Shown here: positions 34,978-43,245 of the stretch, piece by piece
Numbering within the stretch: the first letter of the stretch is position 1
How the letters are laid out: every line of letters starts with the position of its first letter
NCBI GenBank assembly: GCA_027490195.1
Contig: JAIXYN010000046.1
Location: 79,526 to 143,525 of the forward strand
DNA length: 64,000 nt
DNA from: Verrucomicrobiaceae bacterium
GTDB lineage: Bacteria > Verrucomicrobiota > Verrucomicrobiia > Verrucomicrobiales > Verrucomicrobiaceae
Reading direction: 5' to 3'
Position numbers and translations under genes: made by a program
Notes under the pieces: model-generated
Told to the model about the DNA's origin: nothing
Databases searched by the model: none
Seen by the model: only the letters and a program-made list of their open reading frames with translations

Positions 34978-35553
34978 ATGACTGCTACCTTCGGCCAGAC
35001 GCTCATCGCAGCGCGTGAAAAGCGCGGCTTGTCCATTGAGGACGCAGCGCATGAAACACGCATTCCGGCGCAGCGTCTGCGCTATTTGGAGTCTGGCAAC
35101 ATCGCGGCGTTCGGCAGCCTGACGTATGCCCGTTCATTCATGCGCCAATACAGCGATTTTCTCGAAGTGGACGCATCGTCCATGCTGGAGGAACTGCCCG
35201 AAGGTGCCCTGGGCGGAGAGCGCGACTATCGTTATCTAACGCAGTCTCAGGGCCCGTGGCTGCGTGAGCCTGCCACTCGCAACGAGCGCATCACCTCACC
35301 CGCTGCAGGCCAGGTTCGCTCCATTAAATCTCCGCTGCCAGCGGCCCTCGCCGTCTTTATGTTCGTTCTCGCTGGCGCCGCCATGTGGGGAAAGCATGTG
35401 GCTGACATGCGTAGCAAGGTGGAACCGGCCGCACTGAAGGCCCTCCCTATCGAAAACAATGACGTGACTCCAGCCACGATCGGTGCGGCGAATGTCACAA
35501 CAAAACAGGTGGATTTTCCGGTTACCGCCCATAAAGCTGCCCGTGCAAACTGA
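34978..35553 (+). CDS. RodZ-like helix-turn-helix membrane protein
   Basis: This 191-residue protein starts TFGQTLIAAREKRGLSIEDAAHETRI, the helix_turn_helix_25 domain of RodZ-type proteins, ending near residue 80 (SFMRQYSDFLEVD). One membrane helix follows (about 121-138, ALAVFMFVLAGAAMW) and then a short periplasmic tail. RodZ links MreB to the cell wall elongation machinery. Here the periplasmic domain is much shorter than in E. coli RodZ and the DUF4115 domain is absent. The ATG at 34978 starts the HTH domain directly. A small membrane protein gene follows 7 nt later. Confidence 0.75.
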   Translation: MTATFGQTLIAAREKRGLSIEDAAHETRIPAQRLRYLESGNIAAFGSLTYARSFMRQYSDFLEVDASSMLEELPEGALGGERDYRYLTQSQGPWLREPATRNERITSPAAGQVRSIKSPLPAALAVFMFVLAGAAMWGKHVADMRSKVEPAALKALPIENNDVTPATIGAANVTTKQVDFPVTAHKAARAN

Positions 35554-35560
35554 TCTGCGA

Positions 35561-35902
35561 ATGCCTGCACCTGAAACCATTCCCCAAAAATCCCTCTGGT
35601 GGCTTGAATCACTGCTGTGGTCTGCTGCCATCATCATCGGCGCTGGCATTGCCGCTTATGTGAATGAAACCGCACGCGAGATCTTGACCCAGGGGCTGGC
35701 CTATTTCTTCACCTTCTTCTCCACCCCGTTCGTGCTGGAGACCAGCACGGCATTTGTCGGCTTCTGCATCGTGATGTTCATCAATGCCCGCCGTCTCGAA
35801 CGCGAAGGCGATGGCTGGGTGGAAATGGAGATCACCGACCCTGCGCTGCAGGAAGACCTCAGCAAAGGTCAAACGCCCAGTGACAATGCTTCCAAGGTCT
35901 GA
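35561..35902 (+). CDS. Small membrane protein, unknown function
   Basis: This 113-residue protein has two membrane helices (about 17-36, LLWSAAIIIGAGIAAYV, and about 62-77, TAFVGFCIVMFIN). A segment rich in Phe lies between them, and the acidic C-terminus contains EREGDGWVEMEITDP. It lies 7 nt after the RodZ-like gene and 68 nt before the glycosidase-glycosyltransferase gene, so it may share their transcript. I chose the ATG at 35561 because longer starts overlap the upstream gene. No family is recognised. Confidence 0.6.
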   Translation: MPAPETIPQKSLWWLESLLWSAAIIIGAGIAAYVNETAREILTQGLAYFFTFFSTPFVLETSTAFVGFCIVMFINARRLEREGDGWVEMEITDPALQEDLSKGQTPSDNASKV

Positions 35903-35970
35903 AGTCTGACTGGCCTTCGGCACGTACCTGTTTCAACCTTCGGCCCGCCGAATGTGAACCTGCCGCCCGC

Positions 35971-38484
35971 ATGACTTCCGCCACCCCTCCTGCCACCCTT
36001 CCGCCCGTGAGTCACGGGACGCGTGTGGTGGCGGCAGGAAAGTTCCTGCAACTGGCCGATGGCGCCCCCCATTTCGTGCGTGGCGTCACCTACGGCCCAT
36101 TCAAACCGAACTCTCGTGGTGAACCCTTCCCCGAGGACGAACGACTGGCCACCGACCTGCGCCACATGGCTGCGCTGGGCTTCAATACCGTGCGGCTATA
36201 CGAGCCACCAACGGCAGCCGTGCTACGCGAAGTCGAAGCCCTCAGGCTGCGCCTGATCATTGGCATCCCCTGGAGTGAACATGTCGATTTCCTCGCCAGC
36301 CGCTCTCTCTGCCGTGAGATTGAAACCCAGATCGCCACCACATGCGCCAGACTGAGTAATCACTCTTGCATCACCGCATTCCTCGTCGGCAATGAGATCG
36401 AGAAAACCCTGGTACGCTGGATGAAGCCCCGGCGCGTGCGGGCATTCATCGAAAAACTGATCGCAATCGCTCGCCGCAATGCACCGCAGACGCTCGTCAG
36501 CTACGCCACGTATCCGTCCACCGGCTATCTCGTGCCACGCAATGCCGACTTCATCGCGGTGAATGTTTACCTGGAATCAGCGGCCGCTTTCAGCGCCTGC
36601 CTGGCTCAATGGCAGAATCTCGCAGGCAACAAGCCGCTGATCATCACCGAGTTCGGTCTCGATGTGGCCACCCACGGACCCCAGCGGCAGGTGGAGGCCA
36701 TGCGCTGGCAGCATGACTGCCTGCTGAGCGGCGGCTGTGCGGGCGGAGTTTGGTTTGCCTACACGGATGAATGGCACCGGGGCGGCAGGGAAATCACAGA
36801 CTGGCAATTTGGCCTCGTGGATCGCGAAAGAAAAGAACGCCCTGCCTGCGCCCTACAACGTGAACTGCCTCTTACTTGGCAGCCTCCCGCCGCAGCGCCA
36901 CGTGTCTCCGTCGTAGTCTGCACTCACAATGGTGCCGCCACGCTGAGTCAATGCCTGGATTCGTTGATTGCGTTGCGCTACCCCGATTTCGAGATCCTGC
37001 TGATTGACGATGGCTCCCGCCCGCAAATCGCCGAGATCGCAAAAGGCTATCCGCAGGTGCGTTACCAGTTTCAGGAACACGCCGGGCTCAGTGCCGCCCG
37101 CAATCTCGGTGCCCGACTCGCCACCGGTTCCATCATCGCCTACACCGATGATGACTGCATCGCTCACCCGGACTGGCTTTTGCACCTGAGCCATGCCTTC
37201 CTTGATGACACCGTCGCCGCCGCCGGAGGTCCCAACATCCCGCCTCCACCACGCAATCGGATCGAGCACGTGGTGGCTGCCGCTCCGGGTGCTCCAGCGC
37301 ATGTGCTGCTCAATGACACCGAGGCCGAGCACCTGCCGGGCTGCAATCTCGCCGTTCGGAGAGACGCGCTCGAACAAATCGGCGGCTTTCGCGTGGAATT
37401 TAAAACTGCGGGTGATGATGTGGACATTTGCTGGCGGCTGCGTGCAACCGGCAGGCGGCTGCTCTTTGTTCCCGGAGCAATGGTCTGGCACCATCGTCGC
37501 TTCACCATCCGGGCGTATTTGACGCAGCAGTTGGGCTATGGCCGCGCAGAGGCGCTCCTGATGAAGACACATCCCGACCGTTTCGGCTACCTCGGAGGCG
37601 CGCGCTGGCGTGGCGGTATTTATGGGGATCAGCATCCTGCGGATTATCCAGTCGAAGGCAGCATCTTCCACGGTCCTTTGGGGCTCGGTGCCTTTCAGGT
37701 GATCTATTCCACCTCCAGCTTCCGCTGGTGGGATTGGTTCACCGGTCTCCTGTGGCTGGCGCTGCTGCTGCTCGCGCTGGTTTGTCAGCAACCATGGCTC
37801 GCCCTGGGGCTGCTGGGCTTTGCGTGCGGGTCTGCCTGGCAGGTCAGCGCACGCAATGCAGCCTCTGCCAACATTCGGGGAGTGCTGGATCGTCTGCTGC
37901 TCTGGTGGCTGAGCTTCCTGCAGCCCGTGGTGCGTGAGTGGGCGCGGCTGCGTGGCATGCTGGCATTGGGCGCACGGCCCAGCCGTCATCCGTTGCTGCC
38001 GGAAATCATGCCACCCACACGGCCGCACAAAATCACCCTCTGCCTGGGTACACTCTGCTTTTGGAGCGAGACCGGCACTACCCGGGATGCCTGGCTGCAG
38101 GAGCTTCGCAAGGTGCTCCGCTCCGCGCACATGATCTTTCGTGAGGACGACGGCTGGCGCTGGTTTGACATCGAGGCCTGGCCCTGGTCGGAAATTTCCC
38201 GCGCCTTTTTAAGCGTCACGGAATTCCATGCCGACGGCCGCTGCCTCACACGAGTGAAGTTGCTCCTGCGCATCCGCCGCAGCCTGGGGTGGAATCTCCT
38301 GCTGTGGCTCATCGTCACCTCGATTTTGATGGCGGCAGGTTTGCACATGCTGCTCGTGCTGGGCCTGGTTGCAGTCGCCGCCATCGTCCTGCTGGTGCCG
38401 CTCGGCGTGTGGATCATTCGCCGTGAAATGTGCAAACTCGCACGTTCGGCGGCTGCCAGTGCTGGATTGATTGAAATGCGTTAG
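35971..38484 (+). CDS. Glycosidase-like/GT2 glycosyltransferase fusion membrane protein
   Basis: This 837-residue protein has three parts. Residues ~15-300 resemble a clan GH-A TIM barrel: VRGVTYGPF start, acid/base candidate Glu142 in FLVGNEIEK and nucleophile candidate Glu227 in IITEFGLDV, with a WFAYTDEW segment after. Residues ~310-570 are a GT2 domain with SVVVCTHNGAATL, LLIDDGS, DDDC and GDDVDICWRL. The C-terminal third has hydrophobic segments near 590-640 and 780-820. It may build or remodel a surface glycan. Both catalytic residues of the hydrolase look intact, although the domain might only bind sugar. Its stop overlaps the convergent DedA gene by 4 nt. Confidence 0.8.
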   Translation: MTSATPPATLPPVSHGTRVVAAGKFLQLADGAPHFVRGVTYGPFKPNSRGEPFPEDERLATDLRHMAALGFNTVRLYEPPTAAVLREVEALRLRLIIGIPWSEHVDFLASRSLCREIETQIATTCARLSNHSCITAFLVGNEIEKTLVRWMKPRRVRAFIEKLIAIARRNAPQTLVSYATYPSTGYLVPRNADFIAVNVYLESAAAFSACLAQWQNLAGNKPLIITEFGLDVATHGPQRQVEAMRWQHDCLLSGGCAGGVWFAYTDEWHRGGREITDWQFGLVDRERKERPACALQRELPLTWQPPAAAPRVSVVVCTHNGAATLSQCLDSLIALRYPDFEILLIDDGSRPQIAEIAKGYPQVRYQFQEHAGLSAARNLGARLATGSIIAYTDDDCIAHPDWLLHLSHAFLDDTVAAAGGPNIPPPPRNRIEHVVAAAPGAPAHVLLNDTEAEHLPGCNLAVRRDALEQIGGFRVEFKTAGDDVDICWRLRATGRRLLFVPGAMVWHHRRFTIRAYLTQQLGYGRAEALLMKTHPDRFGYLGGARWRGGIYGDQHPADYPVEGSIFHGPLGLGAFQVIYSTSSFRWWDWFTGLLWLALLLLALVCQQPWLALGLLGFACGSAWQVSARNAASANIRGVLDRLLLWWLSFLQPVVREWARLRGMLALGARPSRHPLLPEIMPPTRPHKITLCLGTLCFWSETGTTRDAWLQELRKVLRSAHMIFREDDGWRWFDIEAWPWSEISRAFLSVTEFHADGRCLTRVKLLLRIRRSLGWNLLLWLIVTSILMAAGLHMLLVLGLVAVAAIVLLVPLGVWIIRREMCKLARSAAASAGLIEMR

Positions 38485-39119
38485 CGCTTCAACACACGCG
38501 CCGCGCCCAGCCACAGCAGAACTGGAACAATAGCGCTCAAAGCAAAAGCCCACCCAGGTTCGCTTTGCCCGAGGTGACCGATCGCCGCGAACACAAACCC
38601 CGTGGGCACCGAGCCACAGGCCAGCGCCGGCAAAAACACCCGCCAGCGCATCCTGCTAAGCCCTGCGAGGCAGGCCACCGCCTCCGGCAGCACCGGCATC
38701 CAGCGCGACAGCGCCACCAGCCAGCCACCGCGCTGCTCGAAAATCTCCTCGCCTCGGCGCAGCCCCTCCGCCCCTGCAATCCACCGCGCCGCACCGCGCC
38801 CCAGCCACCGGCATACGGCATAGGCGATGATGCCGGAAAGCATCGACCCTGCAGCACAAATGAGGCCGCCCACCCACCAGCCATACATCCAACCCAGCGC
38901 CGACATGACCACCGTCGAAGGCACCGGCAGCACAATGTCAGCCACCAGCAGCGCTATCCCCGCCGCCCATGCCCACGTGCCATAGCCTTCCATCCACTTC
39001 CGCGCGCCTGCGAGGCTCAGCGTCTCGTCAAACTGCGCCCCCCAGATCACAAACGGCACGATGATCCCCGCGAGAATCACGAGAATCAGAAGAAGGAGCG
39101 AACGGCTGCCACGGGTCAT
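38481..39119 (-). CDS. DedA/VTT-domain membrane protein
   Basis: This 212-residue protein has a TM helix at 8-28 and a VTT (SNARE-associated) core. The core has the LPVPSTVVMSALGWMYGWWVGG segment, an AYAVCRWLGRGAARW segment and SRWMPVLPEAVACLAGLSRM, matching the conserved G-x-x-x-R/P layout of DedA-family lipid or drug-linked transporters. Family members act in membrane lipid flipping or pH homeostasis; the substrate here is unknown. It converges with the glycosidase-GT2 gene, overlapping by 4 nt. Confidence 0.8.
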   Translation of the reverse strand: MTRGSRSLLLLILVILAGIIVPFVIWGAQFDETLSLAGARKWMEGYGTWAWAAGIALLVADIVLPVPSTVVMSALGWMYGWWVGGLICAAGSMLSGIIAYAVCRWLGRGAARWIAGAEGLRRGEEIFEQRGGWLVALSRWMPVLPEAVACLAGLSRMRWRVFLPALACGSVPTGFVFAAIGHLGQSEPGWAFALSAIVPVLLWLGAARVLKR

Positions 39120-39190
39120 ACTGCAACACAGCAGGCATTGCCACTCAGGGCAAGAGCAGTCAGGTTAGAGACATCACGCGTCTGAGAAGA

Positions 39191-40132
39191 TCAGGGAACG
39201 CCGGGAAACGGATCTGCATCCAAACGGAGCCGAGCCTCGCTTTTGAGCGAGTTTCCATGCGAAATCTCAGTCGGCATCACCTGAATGGAGGCCATGAGAA
39301 CAGCCGCACTGATGATGAGAACCAATGCCGTCAGCCAGCGGGCGGAAAGAATCCAGCGGGAGTCCTGGCGGGTTGCAAACAAACGTTGAATGCGTACGCG
39401 CAGGCCCGAGCGACGGGCAAAGGACATGGCGAATGCCGACATCGGCATCTGGGTGGCATGCGCCAGCAGCATTTCTCCATACTCACGACGGCTGCATGCC
39501 CTGGCAGCTTCTTCATCACAACAGACTTCGGACTCCGCCTCGTAGATCCCGCACAGCACATGCATTGTAGGATTCCACCAGAAGCAGGCGCGGACGAGCG
39601 CGGCGCAGAACCGGTGCAGCCCGTCCATCTGCCGCGCATGCTGACATTCATGACGCAGTGTGGCACACAGCGTGCCCTCAGGCCAGGAGGCCGCAGACAG
39701 TGGCAGCAGCACACAGGGCCTTAGCCACCCTGTCATGCAGGGGCCTTCGATTTCCGCCGTGAAGCGCACTTCGACAGCACCTCCAGGATTCAGCGTGGAC
39801 TTCTCGGCCTGACGCACCAGTCGCAGAATGCCAATGACATCATGCAGCACACGCAGCAGCAGTATAACGCTGCCGCAAGCCCAGACCGCCGTCAGGACAG
39901 GCCACCACCAGCCAGACTGAATGGTGCTGTCAGTCGCAACAGCAATCGAAGCCGTTGGCAGACCAGCCCATGGCAAAGGCAGCCAGGGAAGCACCCACAG
40001 CCCCCACATGCCCAGCAAGGCAAATCGACGCCTGACCTGCGGATGCTGCACCGGCACAACTATCGCAGCTGCACTCGTGAGTGCAGCCCACAACGTGGCT
40101 TTGAGAGCAATGGCGATCCAGCAGACGGTCAT
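39191..40132 (-). CDS. M56 (BlaR1/MecR1-type) membrane metallopeptidase
   Basis: This 313-residue protein has N-terminal hydrophobic helices (MTVCWIAIALKATLWAALTSAAAIVVP; a second set near residues 40-60 and 75-100). Its zinc site is HECQH, followed by an NPTMH segment and ESEVCCDEEAA. A fourth helix lies near residue 275. Canonical BlaR1 adds a penicillin-binding sensor, which is absent here, so the signal differs. It lies 19 nt downstream of the BlaI-type repressor, and such peptidases relieve their partner repressor when activated. I use the ATG at 40132. Confidence 0.82.
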   Translation of the reverse strand: MTVCWIAIALKATLWAALTSAAAIVVPVQHPQVRRRFALLGMWGLWVLPWLPLPWAGLPTASIAVATDSTIQSGWWWPVLTAVWACGSVILLLRVLHDVIGILRLVRQAEKSTLNPGGAVEVRFTAEIEGPCMTGWLRPCVLLPLSAASWPEGTLCATLRHECQHARQMDGLHRFCAALVRACFWWNPTMHVLCGIYEAESEVCCDEEAARACSRREYGEMLLAHATQMPMSAFAMSFARRSGLRVRIQRLFATRQDSRWILSARWLTALVLIISAAVLMASIQVMPTEISHGNSLKSEARLRLDADPFPGVP

Positions 40133-40151
40133 GATGTGTGGGTAAAGTGGA

Positions 40152-40532
40152 TCAGGAAGGCGACTGCTCGTCCAGCAATTTCCGGATCGCTGCGATTTCC
40201 TCCGGTGGCAGCTTGCGGTCTTTTGTCTCCAGCAGTGACGCCACCAGCTTGCCGGGAGAGCCGTCAAAAAAGGTACGCATGATCTTTCGCAGCGCCGTAT
40301 CTCGCGCCTTTTCGCGGGAAATGGCGAGTTCATAAACATAGCGGCGGGACTCACGGGTGTGCTTCAGCAGCTTCTTGCCCACCAGAATGCTCAAGAGTGC
40401 ACGCACCGCCGAGTACGACGGGCTGTCCGGCATCTCCTCCTGAATCTCCTCCGCTGTCGCCTTGCCCAGCCGATAGACAATGTCCATCGCCTGCCGCTCG
40501 CGTTTGGAAAGTTGATCGTCTTTGACTGCCAT
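40152..40532 (-). CDS. BlaI/MecI/CopY-family repressor
   Basis: This 126-residue protein has the winged-helix start LSKRERQAMDIVYRLGKATAEEI, recognition region YSAVRALLSILVGKKLLKHTRESRRYVYEL and a C-terminal dimerization/cleavage region ALRKIMRTFFDGSPGKLVASLL. It pairs with the M56 peptidase downstream, which would inactivate it on signal. I chose the ATG at 40532 because an earlier start at 40550 would lie inside a perfect 13-bp palindrome that looks like its own operator. Targets are inferred from neighbouring palindromes. Confidence 0.85.
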   Translation of the reverse strand: MAVKDDQLSKRERQAMDIVYRLGKATAEEIQEEMPDSPSYSAVRALLSILVGKKLLKHTRESRRYVYELAISREKARDTALRKIMRTFFDGSPGKLVASLLETKDRKLPPEEIAAIRKLLDEQSPS

Positions 40533-40539
40533 GTGCTGA

Positions 40540-40552
40540 AAATGCTGCATTT
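40540..40552. promoter_or_regulatory. Candidate BlaI operator, 13-bp perfect palindrome before the repressor gene
   Basis: AAATGC-T-GCATTT lies immediately upstream of the repressor start. The half-sites match those of the two longer palindromes upstream of the divergent lipoprotein gene, although the spacer is 1 bp instead of 10 bp. It would allow autoregulation. Confidence 0.5.
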
Positions 40553-40619
40553 GTAGAGGATCGCAAGTGCGGATTGCAGCTGGTTAGCACGCAGCGTTTT
40601 CTACATAGGCATTCGAGTT

Positions 40620-40641
40620 AAATGCATATTTTTCTGCATTT
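40620..40641. promoter_or_regulatory. Candidate operator 1 (AAATGC-N10-GCATTT)
   Basis: This is a 22-bp palindromic site with perfect AAATGC/GCATTT halves and an AT-rich 10-bp centre. It lies about 40 bp before the lipoprotein start. A matching site starts 39 bp downstream. The repressor gene is divergent and nearby, so BlaI-type binding is a reasonable inference. Confidence 0.6.
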
Positions 40642-40658
40642 AATATTGCCATTAATCC

Positions 40659-40680
40659 AAATGCTGATATTTCTGCATTT
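40659..40680. promoter_or_regulatory. Candidate operator 2 (AAATGC-N10-GCATTT)
   Basis: This second 22-bp site has identical halves and the same 10-bp spacer length. It ends exactly at the base before the lipoprotein start codon. Binding here would block translation-proximal transcription. The pairing with operator 1 at a 39-bp interval suggests cooperative binding. Confidence 0.6.
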
Positions 40681-41556
40681 ATGAACCCAGCCCAACTCCG
40701 CCGTTTGATTGCTTTTTGTTCCGTCTCATTGGCCATCACGCTGATGGCGTCATGTTCTTCGATGAATTCGAAAACTGCGCCTTCTCTCAATCCGGTGATG
40801 CCGTTTTCTTATGGAGCTGGTCCCATCACCGCAGGCAATCGATCCGGCGGTTTCGCGATCAGCAATTCATCGATCGACAATCTTCTCACGACAGGTTCTA
40901 CGACCCCACGAATCCAAGACCGTCCCGGCCTCGGCACCTCAGCTGGTCAGGAAAAGTATTCGCAGATGGAGACCACACGCTTGCTCCGCAAATCAGACAC
41001 ACCCGATGCGGTGGACTCGTTTCATTACAATGACGAAACGGGAGCGAAAGCCATGGCGGGAGTACTGGGTGGCAGCATATCCAAACGCAGCGGCCTGTTC
41101 CCAGCGGCGGGAGAACGCCTGAAGGTGGGCCTGGTTCGCTATGGAGATGCCTACCCTCACTTTGATATCAATGGCAAGCGCATCGTGATCGGAGAGAACG
41201 GTGCCCACTACGAGGTCAGGCTCGAAAACCGCACCAAAAAACGAATCGAGATCGTACTTAGCGTGGATGGTCTGAACGTTCTAACCGGGAAGGCAGCGAG
41301 CCCCCAGCAGCATGGCTTCGTGCTGGAACCCAAGCATTGGTACAATGTAGATGGCTTCCGCAAAGACAGTACGACCGTAAGATCGTTTGTGTTTGGCAGT
41401 GTGTCTCGCTCCAAGGCCGCTGCCAAGGGAGGAGCGAGCAATGTGGGCGTCGTCGGTCTGGCGGTCTTTGAAGAAGATGAAGCCAGAGCCAAAGCGGAAC
41501 TGCGGAAGGAGCAGCTGGCACGTGAAAGCGCCAACGCATTTCCAGGAGCCCGCTAA
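40681..41556 (+). CDS. Lipoprotein of unknown function, likely under BlaI control
   Basis: This 291-residue protein has a lipoprotein signal (SVSLAITLMASC, Cys25 as the lipidation site). An unstructured Ser/Gly segment leads into a folded domain with alternating strands (LKVGLVRYGDAYPHFDINGKRIVIGENGAHYEVRLENRT). It ends in a Lys/Glu-rich helix (EEDEARAKAELRKEQLARE). No family is recognised. Two palindromes lie directly before the start, and the BlaI/M56 pair is divergent, so induced expression after an envelope signal is plausible. Confidence 0.75.
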   Translation: MNPAQLRRLIAFCSVSLAITLMASCSSMNSKTAPSLNPVMPFSYGAGPITAGNRSGGFAISNSSIDNLLTTGSTTPRIQDRPGLGTSAGQEKYSQMETTRLLRKSDTPDAVDSFHYNDETGAKAMAGVLGGSISKRSGLFPAAGERLKVGLVRYGDAYPHFDINGKRIVIGENGAHYEVRLENRTKKRIEIVLSVDGLNVLTGKAASPQQHGFVLEPKHWYNVDGFRKDSTTVRSFVFGSVSRSKAAAKGGASNVGVVGLAVFEEDEARAKAELRKEQLARESANAFPGAR

Positions 41557-41570
41557 CTCAGGGTACTGCT

Positions 41571-41891
41571 GCGTCCCAAACCGCCATGCCCATGCGGCAG
41601 CGATCACCTTCGGGCTTGGCTTTGGACTTCATGCAACGCCACTCACTTGCAACACGAACGCCAGTGTTGACATGCGACGCAGTGCGCATCCTTCGTGTGC
41701 ACCTTGTCAGCCAAAATCGTTTTCTTCCCTGTAGCACGTTCCAGCATGCGGACCATCTCCCAGATGGCCCTGCGGATCAGTGGAGCTGAAAAACAGCACC
41801 CGTTTACCATCTGGACTTTCGGGATTGGTCAAATTGTAGCTGTGCGTGGTGTATCTTCCTTCAACAGCAACACCGGCTTGATCGTGACATC
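41571..41891 (-). pseudogene. Frameshifted remnant of an oligogalacturonate-lyase-like/beta-propeller gene
   Basis: Three reading frames on the minus strand give one coherent protein in pieces. The first is DVTIKPVLLLKEDTPRT. The next, one frame over, is HSYNLTNPESPDGKRVLFFS with STDPQGHLG. Another frame over comes MVRMLERATGKKTILADKVH with TKDAHCVACQHW, which resembles secreted propeller or lyase-like PVC proteins. At least two frameshifts and a later stop interrupt it, and no start is intact. It follows the Tat-signal gene directly on the same strand. This explains the 340-bp gap between that gene and the lipoprotein gene. Confidence 0.65.
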
Positions 41892-41893
41892 CC

Positions 41894-43150
41894 TCACTCG
41901 CGCCAGTACAACGACTCCTTCGGCGCCGTGTAAGCCACCGCCATCTCTGGTGTCTGAATGACCTCGCCCTTGCGATAGAGCGATTCAACCGCAGCAATCA
42001 GCATGCCGGAGGTAAGCAGCGTGCGCTGCACGGGGTAGGACGCACGGTTGTGCAGGATCATGTCTTCGATGTGATGGATGAGCGGATTGAAAAAGTCGGC
42101 GGTGGTCGAGCTTGAGCCCGGCATTGGCAAGAACATCTGGCAGGAGGTGATTTCACCCGTCTCGGAGTTCAGTCCCGCATAGTTGAAGTCCCTCACTGGC
42201 AGCATGAACAGCGTCGTATGGAAGCCGTCACGATGTTCGATGAAGTACGCGAAAGCATCGGGGAAGGTTTTGCGCGCCCAGTCAAAACTGACCGGCTCCA
42301 AGGGATAACCTTCCACCGGCCAAGTGTGGCTGCGAGTGAGTGCGGCACCGAGCAAGCGCTGTGTGTGCTTCCGCGTGGCAGCATGCTCCCACATCTTTGC
42401 GCCTCGCAGAGCAAGCACACTCTTGATTCCCACCTCGCCGCCAAGACGGCGCTCAGACATGCACTGCGCGGTTTCGAGACCGTGGTAGTCGTATTTTTCG
42501 ACACCCCCGTAGCCAACTGCCACACTCTCAGCGAGCGGCGTGCCCCAGGGCAGATCCACCGCAGGCAGACGACGCGTCACGGGCAGTGAGGACCCAGCGA
42601 GGAAAGGAAAGCCGAGCCGTTTCGCATCGGCCACCATCTCGGTGCATTGGCTCCATTTGGTGGAGAGATGTTTATCGTTAAAGACGGGCACGCTGCGCCC
42701 GCTGGCCTCGAAGACTTTCACGATTTCTTTGAAGAACTCGTAGCGCGGGTAGAGCGTCTGCCCTTTTTCATTTTCAGGGTAGTCGCCATGCTCACCAATG
42801 AGGACGACGCCATCCACCGCGAGCTTGCCAGTGCCCAGCGTGAGCGCCTCAGCAATGCTAGGATAAATGGGGATGTGGTAGCGCTCCGAACGCCCGCGCG
42901 CTAGATCGGTCGCAGGAAATTGCGCCACGTAGAGCGACACTAAATCCGTCTGCGGCGACAGCCACTGCCCGGCCCAGGCGTAGCCCATGGCAAGCCGGTC
43001 CACGAAGTGCATCGCATGCGAGTTTTTGTACATCACCGTCGCAATGAGCGCGACCTTTTTACGTGCGGGAGCAGGTGTGGCGTGGGTCGTGGCAGCAGCG
43101 GCGGCGCTTGCCAGAAGAAAGGAGCGGCGGGTCCAGGGTGATGAGCTCAT
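41894..43150 (-). CDS. Tat-signal secreted protein of unknown function
   Basis: This 418-residue protein starts with a twin-arginine-like signal, PWTRRSFLLASAAAAATTHA. The mature part has a Rossmann-like start (KVALIATVMYKNSHAMHFVDRL) and the conserved segments VLIGEHGDYPENEKGQ, PVFNDKHLSTKW and a Pro/Trp-rich PAVDLPWGTPLAESVAVGYG. I know this type from PVC genomes but no function. I chose the ATG at 43150; a longer in-frame start would be a TTG. A propeller-like pseudogene follows it and a DUF1501 gene lies upstream on the same strand. Confidence 0.65.
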   Translation of the reverse strand: MSSSPWTRRSFLLASAAAAATTHATPAPARKKVALIATVMYKNSHAMHFVDRLAMGYAWAGQWLSPQTDLVSLYVAQFPATDLARGRSERYHIPIYPSIAEALTLGTGKLAVDGVVLIGEHGDYPENEKGQTLYPRYEFFKEIVKVFEASGRSVPVFNDKHLSTKWSQCTEMVADAKRLGFPFLAGSSLPVTRRLPAVDLPWGTPLAESVAVGYGGVEKYDYHGLETAQCMSERRLGGEVGIKSVLALRGAKMWEHAATRKHTQRLLGAALTRSHTWPVEGYPLEPVSFDWARKTFPDAFAYFIEHRDGFHTTLFMLPVRDFNYAGLNSETGEITSCQMFLPMPGSSSTTADFFNPLIHHIEDMILHNRASYPVQRTLLTSGMLIAAVESLYRKGEVIQTPEMAVAYTAPKESLYWRE

Positions 43151-43245
43151 GAGAAAGGAATGCGATCTGATTTGTTTTCCCAAAACAACCCCAGCGGCAG
43201 CACCGCGATGAGATGCAGGCAGGTCAGATGAGCGGCGGTCAAACG

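Noticed and set aside
36853..38130. Open minus strand frame of 425 codons opposite the GT2 domain
   Set aside because: It is shadow coding; the + strand frame has clear GT2 motifs.
39191..40532. A beta-lactam resistance locus
   Set aside because: The M56 protein lacks a penicillin-binding sensor domain and no beta-lactamase gene is nearby.
41274..41284. A third GAACGTTCTAA inside the lipoprotein gene
   Set aside because: It encodes ordinary residues (LNVLT) in the middle of a coding frame and has no partner copy nearby. It slightly weakens, but does not cancel, the insertion reading at 198-1006.
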